From positions 1 to 15,082 of the forward strand of contig JAJFHI010000323.1 of the NCBI GenBank assembly GCA_021775715.1: DNA of 15,082 nt. The letters run 5' to 3'. Positions 7,414 to 14,006 of the stretch are shown here, in pieces (position 1 is the first letter of the stretch; every line of letters begins with the position of its first letter). Made by a program: the position numbers and the translations under genes. The notes beneath the pieces are model-generated. The model had not been told where the DNA came from. It did no database searches and saw only the letters and a list, made by a program, of their open reading frames with translations. The DNA is from Hyphomicrobiaceae bacterium. Its GTDB lineage: Bacteria > Pseudomonadota > Alphaproteobacteria > Rhizobiales > Hyphomicrobiaceae.

Positions 7414-7700
7414 TTAGCAAAAAATTGGTATGAACGTCTTCGTCATCGTTTCGACCACACCGGCACCCGAGGGCAGGAATGCGAACTCAGAGCACGGCTG
7501 GTCGGAACACTCGAAATCGATATCACCCAGTTTGGTTTTCAGCCGATCAGGATCATTCTTCCAGTTGTCGTAAAAATCTTCGAGAGTTTCGATCAAAGCA
7601 TCCGATGCCAACGTTGACTGAATGCCAGTGCCCGAAGTCATCATGCCGTCAGCCGACTTCACAACTATCCCACCACCGAGATCGACCGGGGCGTTGTTCG
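7414..7700 (-). pseudogene. C-terminal fragment of an unidentified gene
   Basis: On the minus strand about 95 codons read as real-looking protein: LGGGIVVKSADGMMTSGTGI, then an acidic helical part (ALIETLEDFYDNW), then ECSDQPCSEFAF and an end in FIPIFC. The open frame runs upstream into DNA that belongs, in another frame, to an IS110 transposase, so the original N-terminus is missing and the fragment most likely arose when the mobile element arrived or was later cut. The ATGs at 7639-7644 could in theory start a shorter protein, but no good ribosome binding site precedes them. No family is recognised. Confidence 0.4.
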
Positions 7701-8038
7701 CGAGACTTGGTCGCAACAAAGCGCATGTTGGCTCGTGTCACTGCTTCACATATTGCCACTGCATCCGTTGCGTCGCTCTTCTGACTTTTGACATACGACT
7801 TGACGTGCCGCGGGGGGAATAAGCACACGGTATGTCCTAGTGCCGTCAACTCGCGTGACCATTAGTGGGAGGCAGAACAGCCTTCAATACCGATTGGGCA
7901 GGCGGTAGCTTGGCAAAAAACTAGAACCTGGCGGCGCTTCAACTGCCGTCGAATGATCGGATCGTGATCGCAATCGACACCGTGAGCCCGAAAAACAGAC
8001 TGGGCAGTGTCTAGCCCGACTGATGCAATCTCTTCCAT
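7694..8038 (-). pseudogene. IS110-family transposase, truncated and with an in-frame stop
   Basis: The reading frame starts at the ATG complement of 8036-8038, with GAGGAG in front, and translates as the N-terminal DEDD (RuvC-like) half of an IS110 transposase. VGLDTAQSVFRAHGVD is the first catalytic motif, then RRQLKRRQVLVF and GIEGCSASH, and after one ochre stop (TAA complement at 7862-7864, where the family has Tyr or His) the same frame goes on with WSREL, TALGHTVCLFPPRHVK, SQKSDATDAVAICEA and MRFVATKSREQ. Similarity ends at about 7694. The C-terminal Ser-active half and the right end of the element are absent. The element is dead and serves as a scar of past insertion and deletion. Confidence 0.88.
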
Positions 8039-8406
8039 GGTCTGCTCCTCATTCGATGGCGGCCCCAAAAGCAATCATCTTGGCACTAAGATGTCGGTGG
8101 GAGGCGCCATCCGCGGTATCGGAAGTCGACCTTCGAAATCACGATGCCTGACTTCGACGTTAAACCTCAGTCTGTCTCAAAGGCCATTACGGGACACACG
8201 CCACACTGAATCGGCTAACATGCGAGCCTTGGGGGCTGGCGGCGGCTGTTTTGCTGGAAGAGATTGAAACGTCAAAAAAGCGGACACTCAAGCAGTGCAA
8301 ACTCACGTCAGCTTTTGAAATACGGGTTAGGTCAGTAGTTGGTTCGGAAGCGGTTATTCGACATTCGTCGCAATGGGCCAACAGCCGGATTTACATGCGC
8401 GCTTAA
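8039..8406. other. Gene-free stretch upstream of the IS110 fragment
   Basis: About 370 bases separate the IS110 fragment from the stop of the MarR gene. The first 60 or so bases would be the left end of the IS110 element. The rest has only short open frames without ribosome binding sites or recognisable motifs, and no T-run hairpin was found for the MarR gene. Nothing more can be assigned. Confidence 0.4.
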
Positions 8407-9036
8407 CTAAGCTGCTACATGCTCAACACAGATGAGTTCGCTGTCGGACTTGGAGAGCCCCACATCGAGCAGCCCGCACCTGTGCAGTTCGCGTGTTGTC
8501 ATGCCACCATCCTTTTGAAAATATCGGCAGGATTTACACTGACCGAACATCTGACCGCCGTTAGATTTGATGATTTCCATCAAAATGCGATCAAGAAAAT
8601 CGGTGAGCTGGCCGGTATCCCTCCCCAACGCGGCCCTGAGTTCCTCTGCAAGCCTGAGCAGCGGATCGTCCATCAGTTTGCGCCGGCCGCTCTTTTCTAA
8701 ATCAACATGAACGGACCTTTTGTCGGTCTCGCTTGGACGACGCGCGACATAACCCTTTCGTTCAAGCGCAATTATGGTCTGTGACATCGTTCCGCGCGTG
8801 GTCGCAAGGTATTTGGTCATCGTCATTGGCGTGCGCGAAAACCGGTTGGCCCGTGACAGATACCGCAGAACCGCCCATTGCGCTGGATAGAGGTCACCAA
8901 TCTGCTCCTCGGTTCGCGATAACCGGCCAATCCTCTCCAACAAACATGCTGCAAGAACGGCATCATCTTCGATCGTGTTTTTAGACATTTTGTATCGAGT
9001 CGATATTAGTTGTTGACACAGATGCATTCGTCTCAT
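8407..9036 (-). CDS. MarR-family regulator with four-cysteine C-terminal tail
   Basis: The protein has about 190-210 residues depending on the start. The MarR winged helix is clear: LYPAQWAVLRYLSRAN, then the recognition part LATTRGTMSQTIIALERKGY and the wing RRPSETDKRSVHVDL. The C-terminal 45 residues add four cysteines as C-x2-C-x16-C-x15-C (FGQCKSCRYF, HRCGLLD, LICVEH), a tail found in a subgroup of alphaproteobacterial MarR proteins and suited to binding a metal or sensing thiol-reactive compounds. ATG codons at 9036, 9027 and 8988 (minus strand) are all possible. The last removes residues outside the fold but has no ribosome site and places one palindromic operator just in front of the start; with the upstream starts that palindrome lies inside the coding region. 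It is divergent from the exported-protein gene and probably controls that operon and itself. Confidence 0.87.
   Translation of the reverse strand: MRRMHLCQQLISTRYKMSKNTIEDDAVLAACLLERIGRLSRTEEQIGDLYPAQWAVLRYLSRANRFSRTPMTMTKYLATTRGTMSQTIIALERKGYVARRPSETDKRSVHVDLEKSGRRKLMDDPLLRLAEELRAALGRDTGQLTDFLDRILMEIIKSNGGQMFGQCKSCRYFQKDGGMTTRELHRCGLLDVGLSKSDSELICVEHVAA
8993..9005. promoter_or_regulatory. Palindromic site 1 for the MarR regulator
   Basis: TATCGAGTCGATA is a perfect 6-1-6 palindrome. It lies 5 bases upstream of the shortest possible MarR start (8988, minus strand) and recurs in longer form at 9044-9064, with 55 bases between the centres. Binding by the adjacent regulator is inferred from the paired occurrence and from the usual size of MarR sites. 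Confidence 0.7.
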
Positions 9037-9041
9037 AGCCA
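9013..9041 (+). promoter_or_regulatory. Possible promoter of the exported-protein operon
   Basis: TTGACA at 9013-9018 is a perfect -35 hexamer. Seventeen bases further on stands only a weak -10 candidate, TAGCCA at 9036-9041. The element lies between the two palindromic MarR sites and points towards the plus-strand operon, so site 2 would cover the region just downstream of the start of transcription. The -35 box is convincing, the -10 box is not. Confidence 0.35.
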
Positions 9042-9043
9042 CT

Positions 9044-9064
9044 TATGCATCGACTCGATACATA
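9044..9064. promoter_or_regulatory. Palindromic site 2 for the MarR regulator
   Basis: The left arm TATGCATCGA and right arm TCGATACATA around a central C form a 10-1-10 inverted repeat with one mismatch. The core ATCGA-N-TCGAT is the same as in site 1. It stands 10 bases before the GAGGAG ribosome site of the exported-protein gene, a typical place for repression of that operon. Confidence 0.75.
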
Positions 9065-9088
9065 AATCAACCGCGAGGAGTATGAGCC

Positions 9089-9819
9089 ATGAACTTGAGT
9101 ACCCACATCCTTACCGGCATAGCCGCGCTGGCGCTTTCAACAGGGTCTACGAACGCAGCTGATGTCATCTCTCAGTCCTCGGTACCGGACAAACCGAGCT
9201 TTGACATCCAGAATGCGTCTATCGAGCGTTCCGGCCAAAATCTTGTCTTCCGGGTCAATGTTGCCGACAAGGCCGGGGCCGATACGCCAAACGCTATTGG
9301 CAAGATGCAAGGATCAACCGTTTACTCGTATGTGTGGCCAACGAGTTTTAATCCGTCAGCTATTGGGTTCAGCCCAAAAACAGGCATCCTGGCTTTCGCC
9401 GTCACGTCGCACCCCGATTTCGATGACACACCGCTTTTTGACGAAGATGCCGATGGCGATCCGGGCAATGACGGTCGCAAGTGGCATAGCCATTGGGTTG
9501 TGCTGACCAAAACAGATCAATGCGGTCCGTCGGGACTTAAGGTCCGTGATATCAAGAAGGGCGAAACCTTTGATATGCCGAAAACGTGGCCGAACCTGCC
9601 AATATTCATCGACAGCCCGGGCTGGCATCCGAAGTTTACAAACACCTCTGTCGAGGTACGCGTGCCGTTCGACAAAACAGTCAAGCTCAATGGCGTTTCT
9701 TTCGATGGCGTGACTTCTGCGTTGCGTGTCACGCCAACGCTCACGTCCCCCTCCTGTGCGTTAGCGCGGTTTATGACGTCGCATCCGGTGACCTTAGTCT
9801 GCCTGGCAAAGTCCAGTAG
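9089..9819 (+). CDS. Exported protein of unknown function, probably frameshifted near its 3' end
   Basis: The ATG at 9089 has GAGGAG 8 bases before it and begins a signal peptide (MNLSTHILTGIAALALSTGS, cleavage near residue 23-24), so the mature protein is periplasmic or secreted. The mature part has a beta-rich pattern, YSYVWPTS (79-86), an EF-hand-like acidic loop DEDADG (Asp118, Asp120, Asp122), and WHSHW with His133 and His135, together suggesting metal binding. No function is known. At a run of five C (9747-9751) the natural continuation moves to another frame, which reads PLLCVSAVYDVASGDLSLPG and stops at 9819, about 243 residues in all. As written, the frame instead stays open to 10132 with an unlikely Ser- and Arg-rich tail that overlaps the next gene. 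One lost C, real or a sequencing error, explains this. Confidence 0.75.
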
Positions 9820-9832
9820 TCTTAGTAACTCC

Positions 9833-9866
9833 AAAAAAATGCGCGAGCCCAGATGTGGCTCGCGCA
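9833..9866 (-). terminator. Terminator-like hairpin, oriented for the minus strand
   Basis: A perfect 10-base stem (TGCGCGAGCC at 9840-9849 with GGCTCGCGCA at 9857-9866) has a 7-base loop. On the minus strand the stem is followed directly by seven T, the classical intrinsic form; on the plus strand no T-run follows. It stands 20 bases after the corrected stop of the exported-protein gene, yet no minus-strand gene ends here. It could still weaken plus-strand transcription into the redoxin gene, or be left over from lost DNA. Confidence 0.6.
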
Positions 9867-9879
9867 CTATGAGTGTTAG

Positions 9880-10119
9880 TTCAATGACCAACCAGTCAAC
9901 GACCTGGTTTTCGAGACTCCAGATGGAAGCACTGGAAACTGGCTATCAGTTCACGATTCAACTCGCACATATGACGGTAAAGCTCACCCAACCGTCCGGC
10001 GACATACGTCAAACATTGAGTGGGACCTACGATTGGAAAGCGAAAGCAGCAATCGCGGCATCACATATCGTGGCTTTTATTTCGCGACGATCGCTCAGAA
10101 ACACAATTGTTGGAGATAG
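9880..10119 (+). pseudogene. 79-codon open stretch without a start codon
   Basis: Between the hairpin and the redoxin gene the plus strand reads as protein-like sequence: NDQPVNDLVFETPDGSTGNW, later YDGKAHPTV and NRGITYRGFYFATIAQ, ending at TAG 10117-10119. There is a stop right before it and no ATG or GTG within the N-terminal part, so it cannot be expressed as such. It looks like the C-terminal piece of a lost gene, but no family is recognised and chance cannot be excluded. Confidence 0.3.
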
Positions 10120-10124
10120 GATAA

Positions 10125-10691
10125 ATGATTGAAAAACAAATGGCCATCCAGGCGCCAGAGCTATCAGTTGCCAAGTGGTTCAATGTCGACGCCCCGTTGA
10201 GCCTTGAGCAGTTACACGGCCGTCCGGTCTTCATTCACGCCTTTCAAATGCTGTGTCCGGGTTGCGTCTCCCACGCTATTCCGCAGACACAGAAAGTCTA
10301 TGAGATGTTCGCAAAAACCGATCTTGCAGTGATTGGTTTGCACACCGTCTTCGAGCATCACGACGCCATGACGCCGGTGTCTCTTGAAGCATTCATTCAC
10401 GAATACCGTCTAACTTTCCCCATTGGTGTTGATACGTCTGGGACCGGACATCTGCCCGTATCCATGGAGCGTTATGGCATGTGCGGCACGCCAACTACAG
10501 TGCTCATTGATCGCGACGGGATCTTGGTGAGCCACAAATTCGGACGCATCGATGATCTGTCGCTAGGCGTTATGATTGCATCGCTCCTTGCTCGCCAGAC
10601 AACACCCGCCGGTACTGACACGGGCAGCCCGCAAACAGACAACGCCGTTGATGCCGTCGAATGCGGTCCCGACGCTTGCCCCGCCACGTAG
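10125..10691 (+). CDS. Thioredoxin-fold redoxin (AhpC/TlpA-like) with CPGC centre
   Basis: The 188-residue protein has a peroxiredoxin/TlpA-like thioredoxin fold. The active site is CPGC (Cys44 and Cys47) in AFQMLCPGCVSH, preceded by the usual RPVFIHAF strand. The cis-proline loop is MCGTPTTVLIDRDG. The last residues add an ECGPDACPAT tail with Cys180 and Cys185, which could form a second redox or metal-binding pair. There is no signal peptide, so it should act in the cytoplasm as a disulfide reductase or thiol peroxidase; the substrate is unknown. ATG at 10125 has GGAG about 9 bases before it, and ATG at 10140 is an alternative. It lies between the exported-protein gene and the MOSC gene, all on the same strand and likely under the MarR regulator. 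Confidence 0.85.
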   Translation: MIEKQMAIQAPELSVAKWFNVDAPLSLEQLHGRPVFIHAFQMLCPGCVSHAIPQTQKVYEMFAKTDLAVIGLHTVFEHHDAMTPVSLEAFIHEYRLTFPIGVDTSGTGHLPVSMERYGMCGTPTTVLIDRDGILVSHKFGRIDDLSLGVMIASLLARQTTPAGTDTGSPQTDNAVDAVECGPDACPAT

Positions 10692-10724
10692 CTAAATTCA
10701 AACAACAAAATCTGCGACTGAGCC

Positions 10725-11423
10725 ATGGATGCAATAATCACAACACTCTATGCCGGACGCCCGGACCCAATTGGCACACGCGGTAAATTCAGTGCCATAA
10801 ACAAATCGTCCGTTTCGCCGCCGTGGAGGATTGCGCGAACCGGGTTGGCACAAGATGAGCAGGCCGATGCTCGCAACCACGGCGGCGTGGAAAAAGCCCT
10901 TCATCACTATCCATTTGATCATTATTCAACCTGGGCAACCGAACTTCCCGGTTGTGCCAACCGATTTAGAGAAGCGCCGGCATTTGGTGAAAATATATCG
11001 ACTCGCGGTATTACAGAAGTCGATGTTTGCGTTGGAGATATCCTGCAAGTCGGTCAAGTGACCTTGCAGGTTTCGCAAGGCCGTCAACCATGTTGGAAGC
11101 TCAACGAGGTCTTTGGCACAAAAGATTTTGCCCGGCGCGTTCAATCAAGCGGTCGCACAGGTTGGTACTATAGGGTGCTTGAAACCGGACGCATACGTCA
11201 GGGAGACGTTCTGCGCTTCATTCACCGGCCACAACCCGACTGGCCACTCTCAAGGCTCAACGAATTGTTGTTTCACCGGACAGATTGCTATGACGAGTTG
11301 GAATTCTTGAGCACAGTCGCCGAACTTGCCGACGGCTGGCGGCGGTTGGCCGCCCGCCGCGTTGCCAACCGGAGGGTCGAAGACTGGTCCGCCCGGCTCG
11401 ATGGCAGGATGCAGGATGAATGA
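10725..11423 (+). CDS. MOSC-domain protein, YiiM-like
   Basis: The 232-residue protein matches the YiiM type of MOSC domain in length and order. It has NHGGVEKALHHYPFDHY (51-67), GENIS (88-92) and QGRQPCWKLN, whose Cys123 is the conserved cysteine that in MOSC proteins ligates the molybdenum cofactor. The C-terminal three-helix part ends in RRVANRRVEDWSARLDG, the family ending, so the protein is complete. E. coli YiiM reduces N-hydroxylated bases such as 6-hydroxylaminopurine, so a detoxifying reductase is likely, with an unknown substrate here. It begins 34 bases after the redoxin stop, without a strong ribosome site. Its stop overlaps the start of a transposase fragment, which seems to have been cut precisely at the end of this gene. 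Confidence 0.9.
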   Translation: MDAIITTLYAGRPDPIGTRGKFSAINKSSVSPPWRIARTGLAQDEQADARNHGGVEKALHHYPFDHYSTWATELPGCANRFREAPAFGENISTRGITEVDVCVGDILQVGQVTLQVSQGRQPCWKLNEVFGTKDFARRVQSSGRTGWYYRVLETGRIRQGDVLRFIHRPQPDWPLSRLNELLFHRTDCYDELEFLSTVAELADGWRRLAARRVANRRVEDWSARLDGRMQDE

Positions 11424-11541
11424 CCAAGAGACCTGCGTCGCGTGAGACGGCCGAGAGACATGTGAAGGACATCCGTCGCAAAACACGCAAGCGGTACCAA
11501 TCTGAAGAGAAAATACGGATTATACTCTCCGGGCTGCGCGG
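11420..11541 (+). pseudogene. IS3-type transposase orfA, N-terminal fragment
   Basis: About 40 codons match the start of an IS3-family orfA of the type common in Rhizobiales: MTKRPASRETAERHVKDIRR, then TRKRYQSEEKIRIILSGLRG, the first helices of the helix-turn-helix domain. After GLRG the similarity stops at once; the open frame goes on to 11713 with unrelated sequence. The left terminal repeat and the usual leader before orfA are also missing, because the ATG overlaps the stop of the MOSC gene. Both ends are therefore cut and the piece is inactive. Confidence 0.8.
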
Positions 11542-11807
11542 CAACGTTACGACTGATCAAAAGCAAAATAACAGGCTCTTACGTCATCAGTTCGCGAGCA
11601 ACCCGAGATGCATCCTAAACGATACCCGTTCTGACGCCGTTGCCTTGGATCCGATCAAGCAACGCCATATAGCCAGGGCGCGTTTAGATGGTGCCAGCAT
11701 CCCGATTCACTGAAGATCCGATGGATGACAATTGGCAAGGTTCGTGGCCCCACGAAAACCCAAGCATGGGACCGCAGATCGTGCACAGCAGCTCGATTGC
11801 AGTATTC

Positions 11808-12998
11808 TTAGTTGTCCAAGAATTCTGCAATTGCAGCACCTGCTTGCGAGATTGAAAATACACCATCCAGATGGCCCCGTGTTCCTTGCAGCTCGACAAT
11901 GTTCACTCTAGTTCCATCGGATTTGATAATTGAAGCGGTTTCGCGCACATCATCACCCGGAAAGATCAAATCTTCGTTGGTGTGGACCATTAGAACGGGT
12001 GCATTAATTGCCAAAAGCCCCTCATAGACGGTCTTGCCGTGACCTGCATAGAAGAGCTGAGCCGCCTTTGCCAGATAAAGAAAGTGATTAGCATCCGAAG
12101 TCACAGCTCGGTCAGAGGCAATCGCATCCAAGGTTGCTTCGATCTTGAAAAGGTTGTCGAAGCTTTTGGCAGGATCTCCGCTATCTTTGGCCCATGAACG
12201 ACCGAAGCTTCCGTTCGACCATTCGGGGTTCTGGGCATGAAGAGTGACAATTTTCAAGGCGGTCGCAAGCCCTTTCAGTGGCGGTGGTCCGTCATAGTAA
12301 TTGCCTTCATTCCAGTTTGGGTCGAGCTTAATTGGAGCCGCCCAAATGTTTAGCCATGCAATGAGATCTCCTGTGGCCCAACCTGAACCGATGACGGGAA
12401 TGACGCGCTTAACGCGATCAGGATAAGCAGCCGCCCATTCGTAGGTCTGCAAAGCACCCATTGATGCGCCCGTCACTGCATGCAGCTTCTTGATCCCGAG
12501 ACTGTCTAACAATGTCTTTTGAACATTGACGAAGTCGCGAATTGTCACGATTGGAAAGGACATGCCGTAGGGTTTTCCTGTGTCAGGATTTATGCTCGCT
12601 GGCCCCGTCGTCGTAACCTTTGGATTCCCGACTCCCAAGTTCACCAATGTGTCGACCGATATGACGTAGTACTTGTCTGTATCGATCGGCTTGCCGGATC
12701 CGATGATCTTGTTCCAATATCCCGGCGCCTTATCGTTCGCGGAGTATTTGCCCGCAGCATGACTATTGCCTGAGAAATAGTGACAGATGAGAATCACATT
12801 ACTCTTGCTCTCATTGAGCCGACCGTAGGCCTCCCACCCAACTTGGACGTTCTTGATTTCATTCCCACCGAAAGTCTGGAAGCTTGGAATCTCAAAGACC
12901 TGCTTTTCCACCAATGGCTCGTAGGCTTGGGCGCTTGCAACAGTGATTGCAACTAGGGCGGTAACCCCCGCCGCGAGCTTGATCGCAAATCTGAACAT
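11808..12998 (-). CDS. Exported MetX-like alpha/beta hydrolase (E22-type putative esterase)
   Basis: The 396-residue protein has a signal peptide (about 1-25, ending ASAQA-Y) and an alpha/beta hydrolase fold related to homoserine O-acetyltransferase MetX. The catalytic triad is visible: Ser179 in TGASMGALQ, Asp343 in TNEDLIFPGDD and His376 in TRGHLDGV. The segment VDTLVNLGVGNPKVTTTGPA corresponds to the MetX active-site region with its typical GP ending. Because it is exported it cannot make acetylhomoserine for methionine synthesis in the cytoplasm, and an esterase or acyltransferase on an extracytoplasmic substrate is more likely. GAGAGA lies before the ATG. It is a single gene, on the other strand from its neighbours, with no terminator seen. 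Function beyond the fold is unknown. Confidence 0.88.
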   Translation of the reverse strand: MFRFAIKLAAGVTALVAITVASAQAYEPLVEKQVFEIPSFQTFGGNEIKNVQVGWEAYGRLNESKSNVILICHYFSGNSHAAGKYSANDKAPGYWNKIIGSGKPIDTDKYYVISVDTLVNLGVGNPKVTTTGPASINPDTGKPYGMSFPIVTIRDFVNVQKTLLDSLGIKKLHAVTGASMGALQTYEWAAAYPDRVKRVIPVIGSGWATGDLIAWLNIWAAPIKLDPNWNEGNYYDGPPPLKGLATALKIVTLHAQNPEWSNGSFGRSWAKDSGDPAKSFDNLFKIEATLDAIASDRAVTSDANHFLYLAKAAQLFYAGHGKTVYEGLLAINAPVLMVHTNEDLIFPGDDVRETASIIKSDGTRVNIVELQGTRGHLDGVFSISQAGAAIAEFLDN

Positions 12999-13300
12999 TT
13001 TTCTCTCTCGGTTTGAACTTGGGAGATAAGGGTCTCGGCTTCATCGGCGGCATACGCAGCTAGGCTTCCTGCTTTGTCCGTTTCCGCTCGTTTGTTCTTG
13101 GTGAACCCTTAAATATTAGAGGACAAATACCACCAATGCCCCTCGTTGTATTGCGTGCAAGTTAGGACGACCAGCTTCTCCGGCTTGCTCTAGCAAGGCT
13201 CACACGACGTTGATGCTGCATGTCTCACAAGGAGACGCGTTAATTGTCTGCCACCTCATCTGTCACAAATTATGAGACGACGGACCCGCGGTAAATTCAA
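12999..13300. other. Gene-free stretch
   Basis: About 300 bases between the exported esterase start and the Cas3 fragment hold the promoter region of the esterase gene, but no hexamer pair stands out. No open frame of note, no repeat units and no CRISPR-like spacing were seen. Confidence 0.4.
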
Positions 13301-13519
13301 GTGGAACGAGTCGCGCGGTTAAGCGGCCAACTTGGTGCCGACCAAACAAATGTTGCCGCGGTCAGTTTGTGGCTCACCGCCATCCACGATATCGGCAAAG
13401 CATCAGCAGCGTTTCAAACGAGGGATAAAAGCGTATGGCCCAACGATCGACGGCCGACTTACCGCCCGATAACACGGCGTTATTCTACGCCGTCCGGGAT
13501 ACTCACCGACCTTCACTGA
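13301..13519 (+). pseudogene. Fragment of a Cas3 HD nuclease domain
   Basis: The 72 codons resemble a piece of the HD domain of a type I CRISPR Cas3: VARLSGQLGADQTNVAAVSL, then WLTAIHDIGKASAAFQ with the HDIGK metal-binding motif and the following AFQ typical of Cas3, then PITRRYSTPSGILTDL at the place of the usual TRHD-x-GY region, where the His-Asp pair is lost. Everything before and after is missing, a stop lies 6 bases upstream, and there is no ribosome binding site. No cas genes or repeats are nearby in the window. Another HD-family phosphohydrolase is possible; the Cas3 reading rests on the HDIGKAS-AFQ context. Confidence 0.5.
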
Positions 13520-13532
13520 GATCTGGGAAAAG

Positions 13533-13607
13533 TGGCTGGGGCGCCAGGATTCGAACCTGGGAATGTCGCTACCAAAAAGCGATGCCTTACCACTTGGCCA
13601 CGCCCCA
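13533..13607 (-). tRNA. tRNA-Gln (anticodon TTG)
   Basis: Read on the minus strand, the 75 bases fold as a complete tRNA. The acceptor stem is TGGGGCG with CGCCCCA, the D arm holds GCCAAGTGGTAAGGC, the anticodon stem TCGCT with AGCGA encloses the loop TTTTGGT (anticodon TTG, reading CAA), and the T arm CCAGG-TTCGAAT-CCTGG follows. The discriminator G and the CCA end are encoded. The 3' end points to the patchwork side of the window, the usual orientation for a tRNA gene used as an integration site. Confidence 0.97.
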
Positions 13608-13620
13608 ACAGGCAGGCGGT

Positions 13621-13649
13621 CTGATAGCGTTTAAACCGTCAGTTATCAA
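13621..13649 (-). promoter_or_regulatory. Probable promoter of tRNA-Gln
   Basis: On the minus strand TTGATA (13644-13649) and TATCAG (13621-13626) are spaced by 17 bases and lie 13 bases before the tRNA 5' end. The -35 box matches the consensus in five of six positions, the -10 box only in part. Confidence 0.5.
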
Positions 13650-14006
13650 GTTATATATTCGGCGCAAGGCGCGTGAACGGATCGAGAACTGGGGAAACCG
13701 CCGCCGCGGCACCGCGCCTGAGCACAGCCAAAACATTCGGCTGGCCGAGTTTGTGCCACCATCCGCTTGCTCCGGTGATGAGTGAAAGCTATAAAACTAA
13801 GCTCTAAACGCCGCGAATTCGACTTCGCACACGGCAAAGAGGCCAGTCAGCGGGCATTCACGCGCACTTGCTACCGGAGCAAGAGGTCGGGCCTTCGCCC
13901 CCCCTCCGGCCGAGATCAACAGCATAAAACCATTGCTTGGCGATATTCTGGCGAATATCCACGCCCTAACATCTCCCGAAAAGAACAGTCCCGAGGCACC
14001 GCCGGC

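Noticed and set aside
7308..7433. 41-codon plus-strand frame starting MTQQGMAAR
   Set aside because: No ribosome binding site and a bland helical composition; overlaps the end of the orphan gene tail on the other strand. Could be a relic but not supportable.
8187..8381. Minus-strand 64-codon frame upstream of the IS110 fragment
   Set aside because: No ribosome site, low-quality composition, and no link to the orphan tail on the other side of the IS fragment.
9820..10132. Long C-terminal tail of the exported protein in the first frame
   Set aside because: Ser- and Arg-rich nonsense after the C-run, crossing a strong hairpin and overlapping the redoxin start; better explained by a one-base frameshift.
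13000..13300. Possible CRISPR array near the Cas3 relic
   Set aside because: No regularly spaced repeats are visible on either strand here or elsewhere in the window.
13533..13607. Direct repeat of the tRNA 3' end as an attachment site inside the window
   Set aside because: No second copy of the T-arm and acceptor sequence was seen by eye; if present it lies outside the window.
13782..14006. In-frame extension before the MBL-fold hydrolase
   Set aside because: Basic sequence without family resemblance; the ATG at 14007 gives the expected length.
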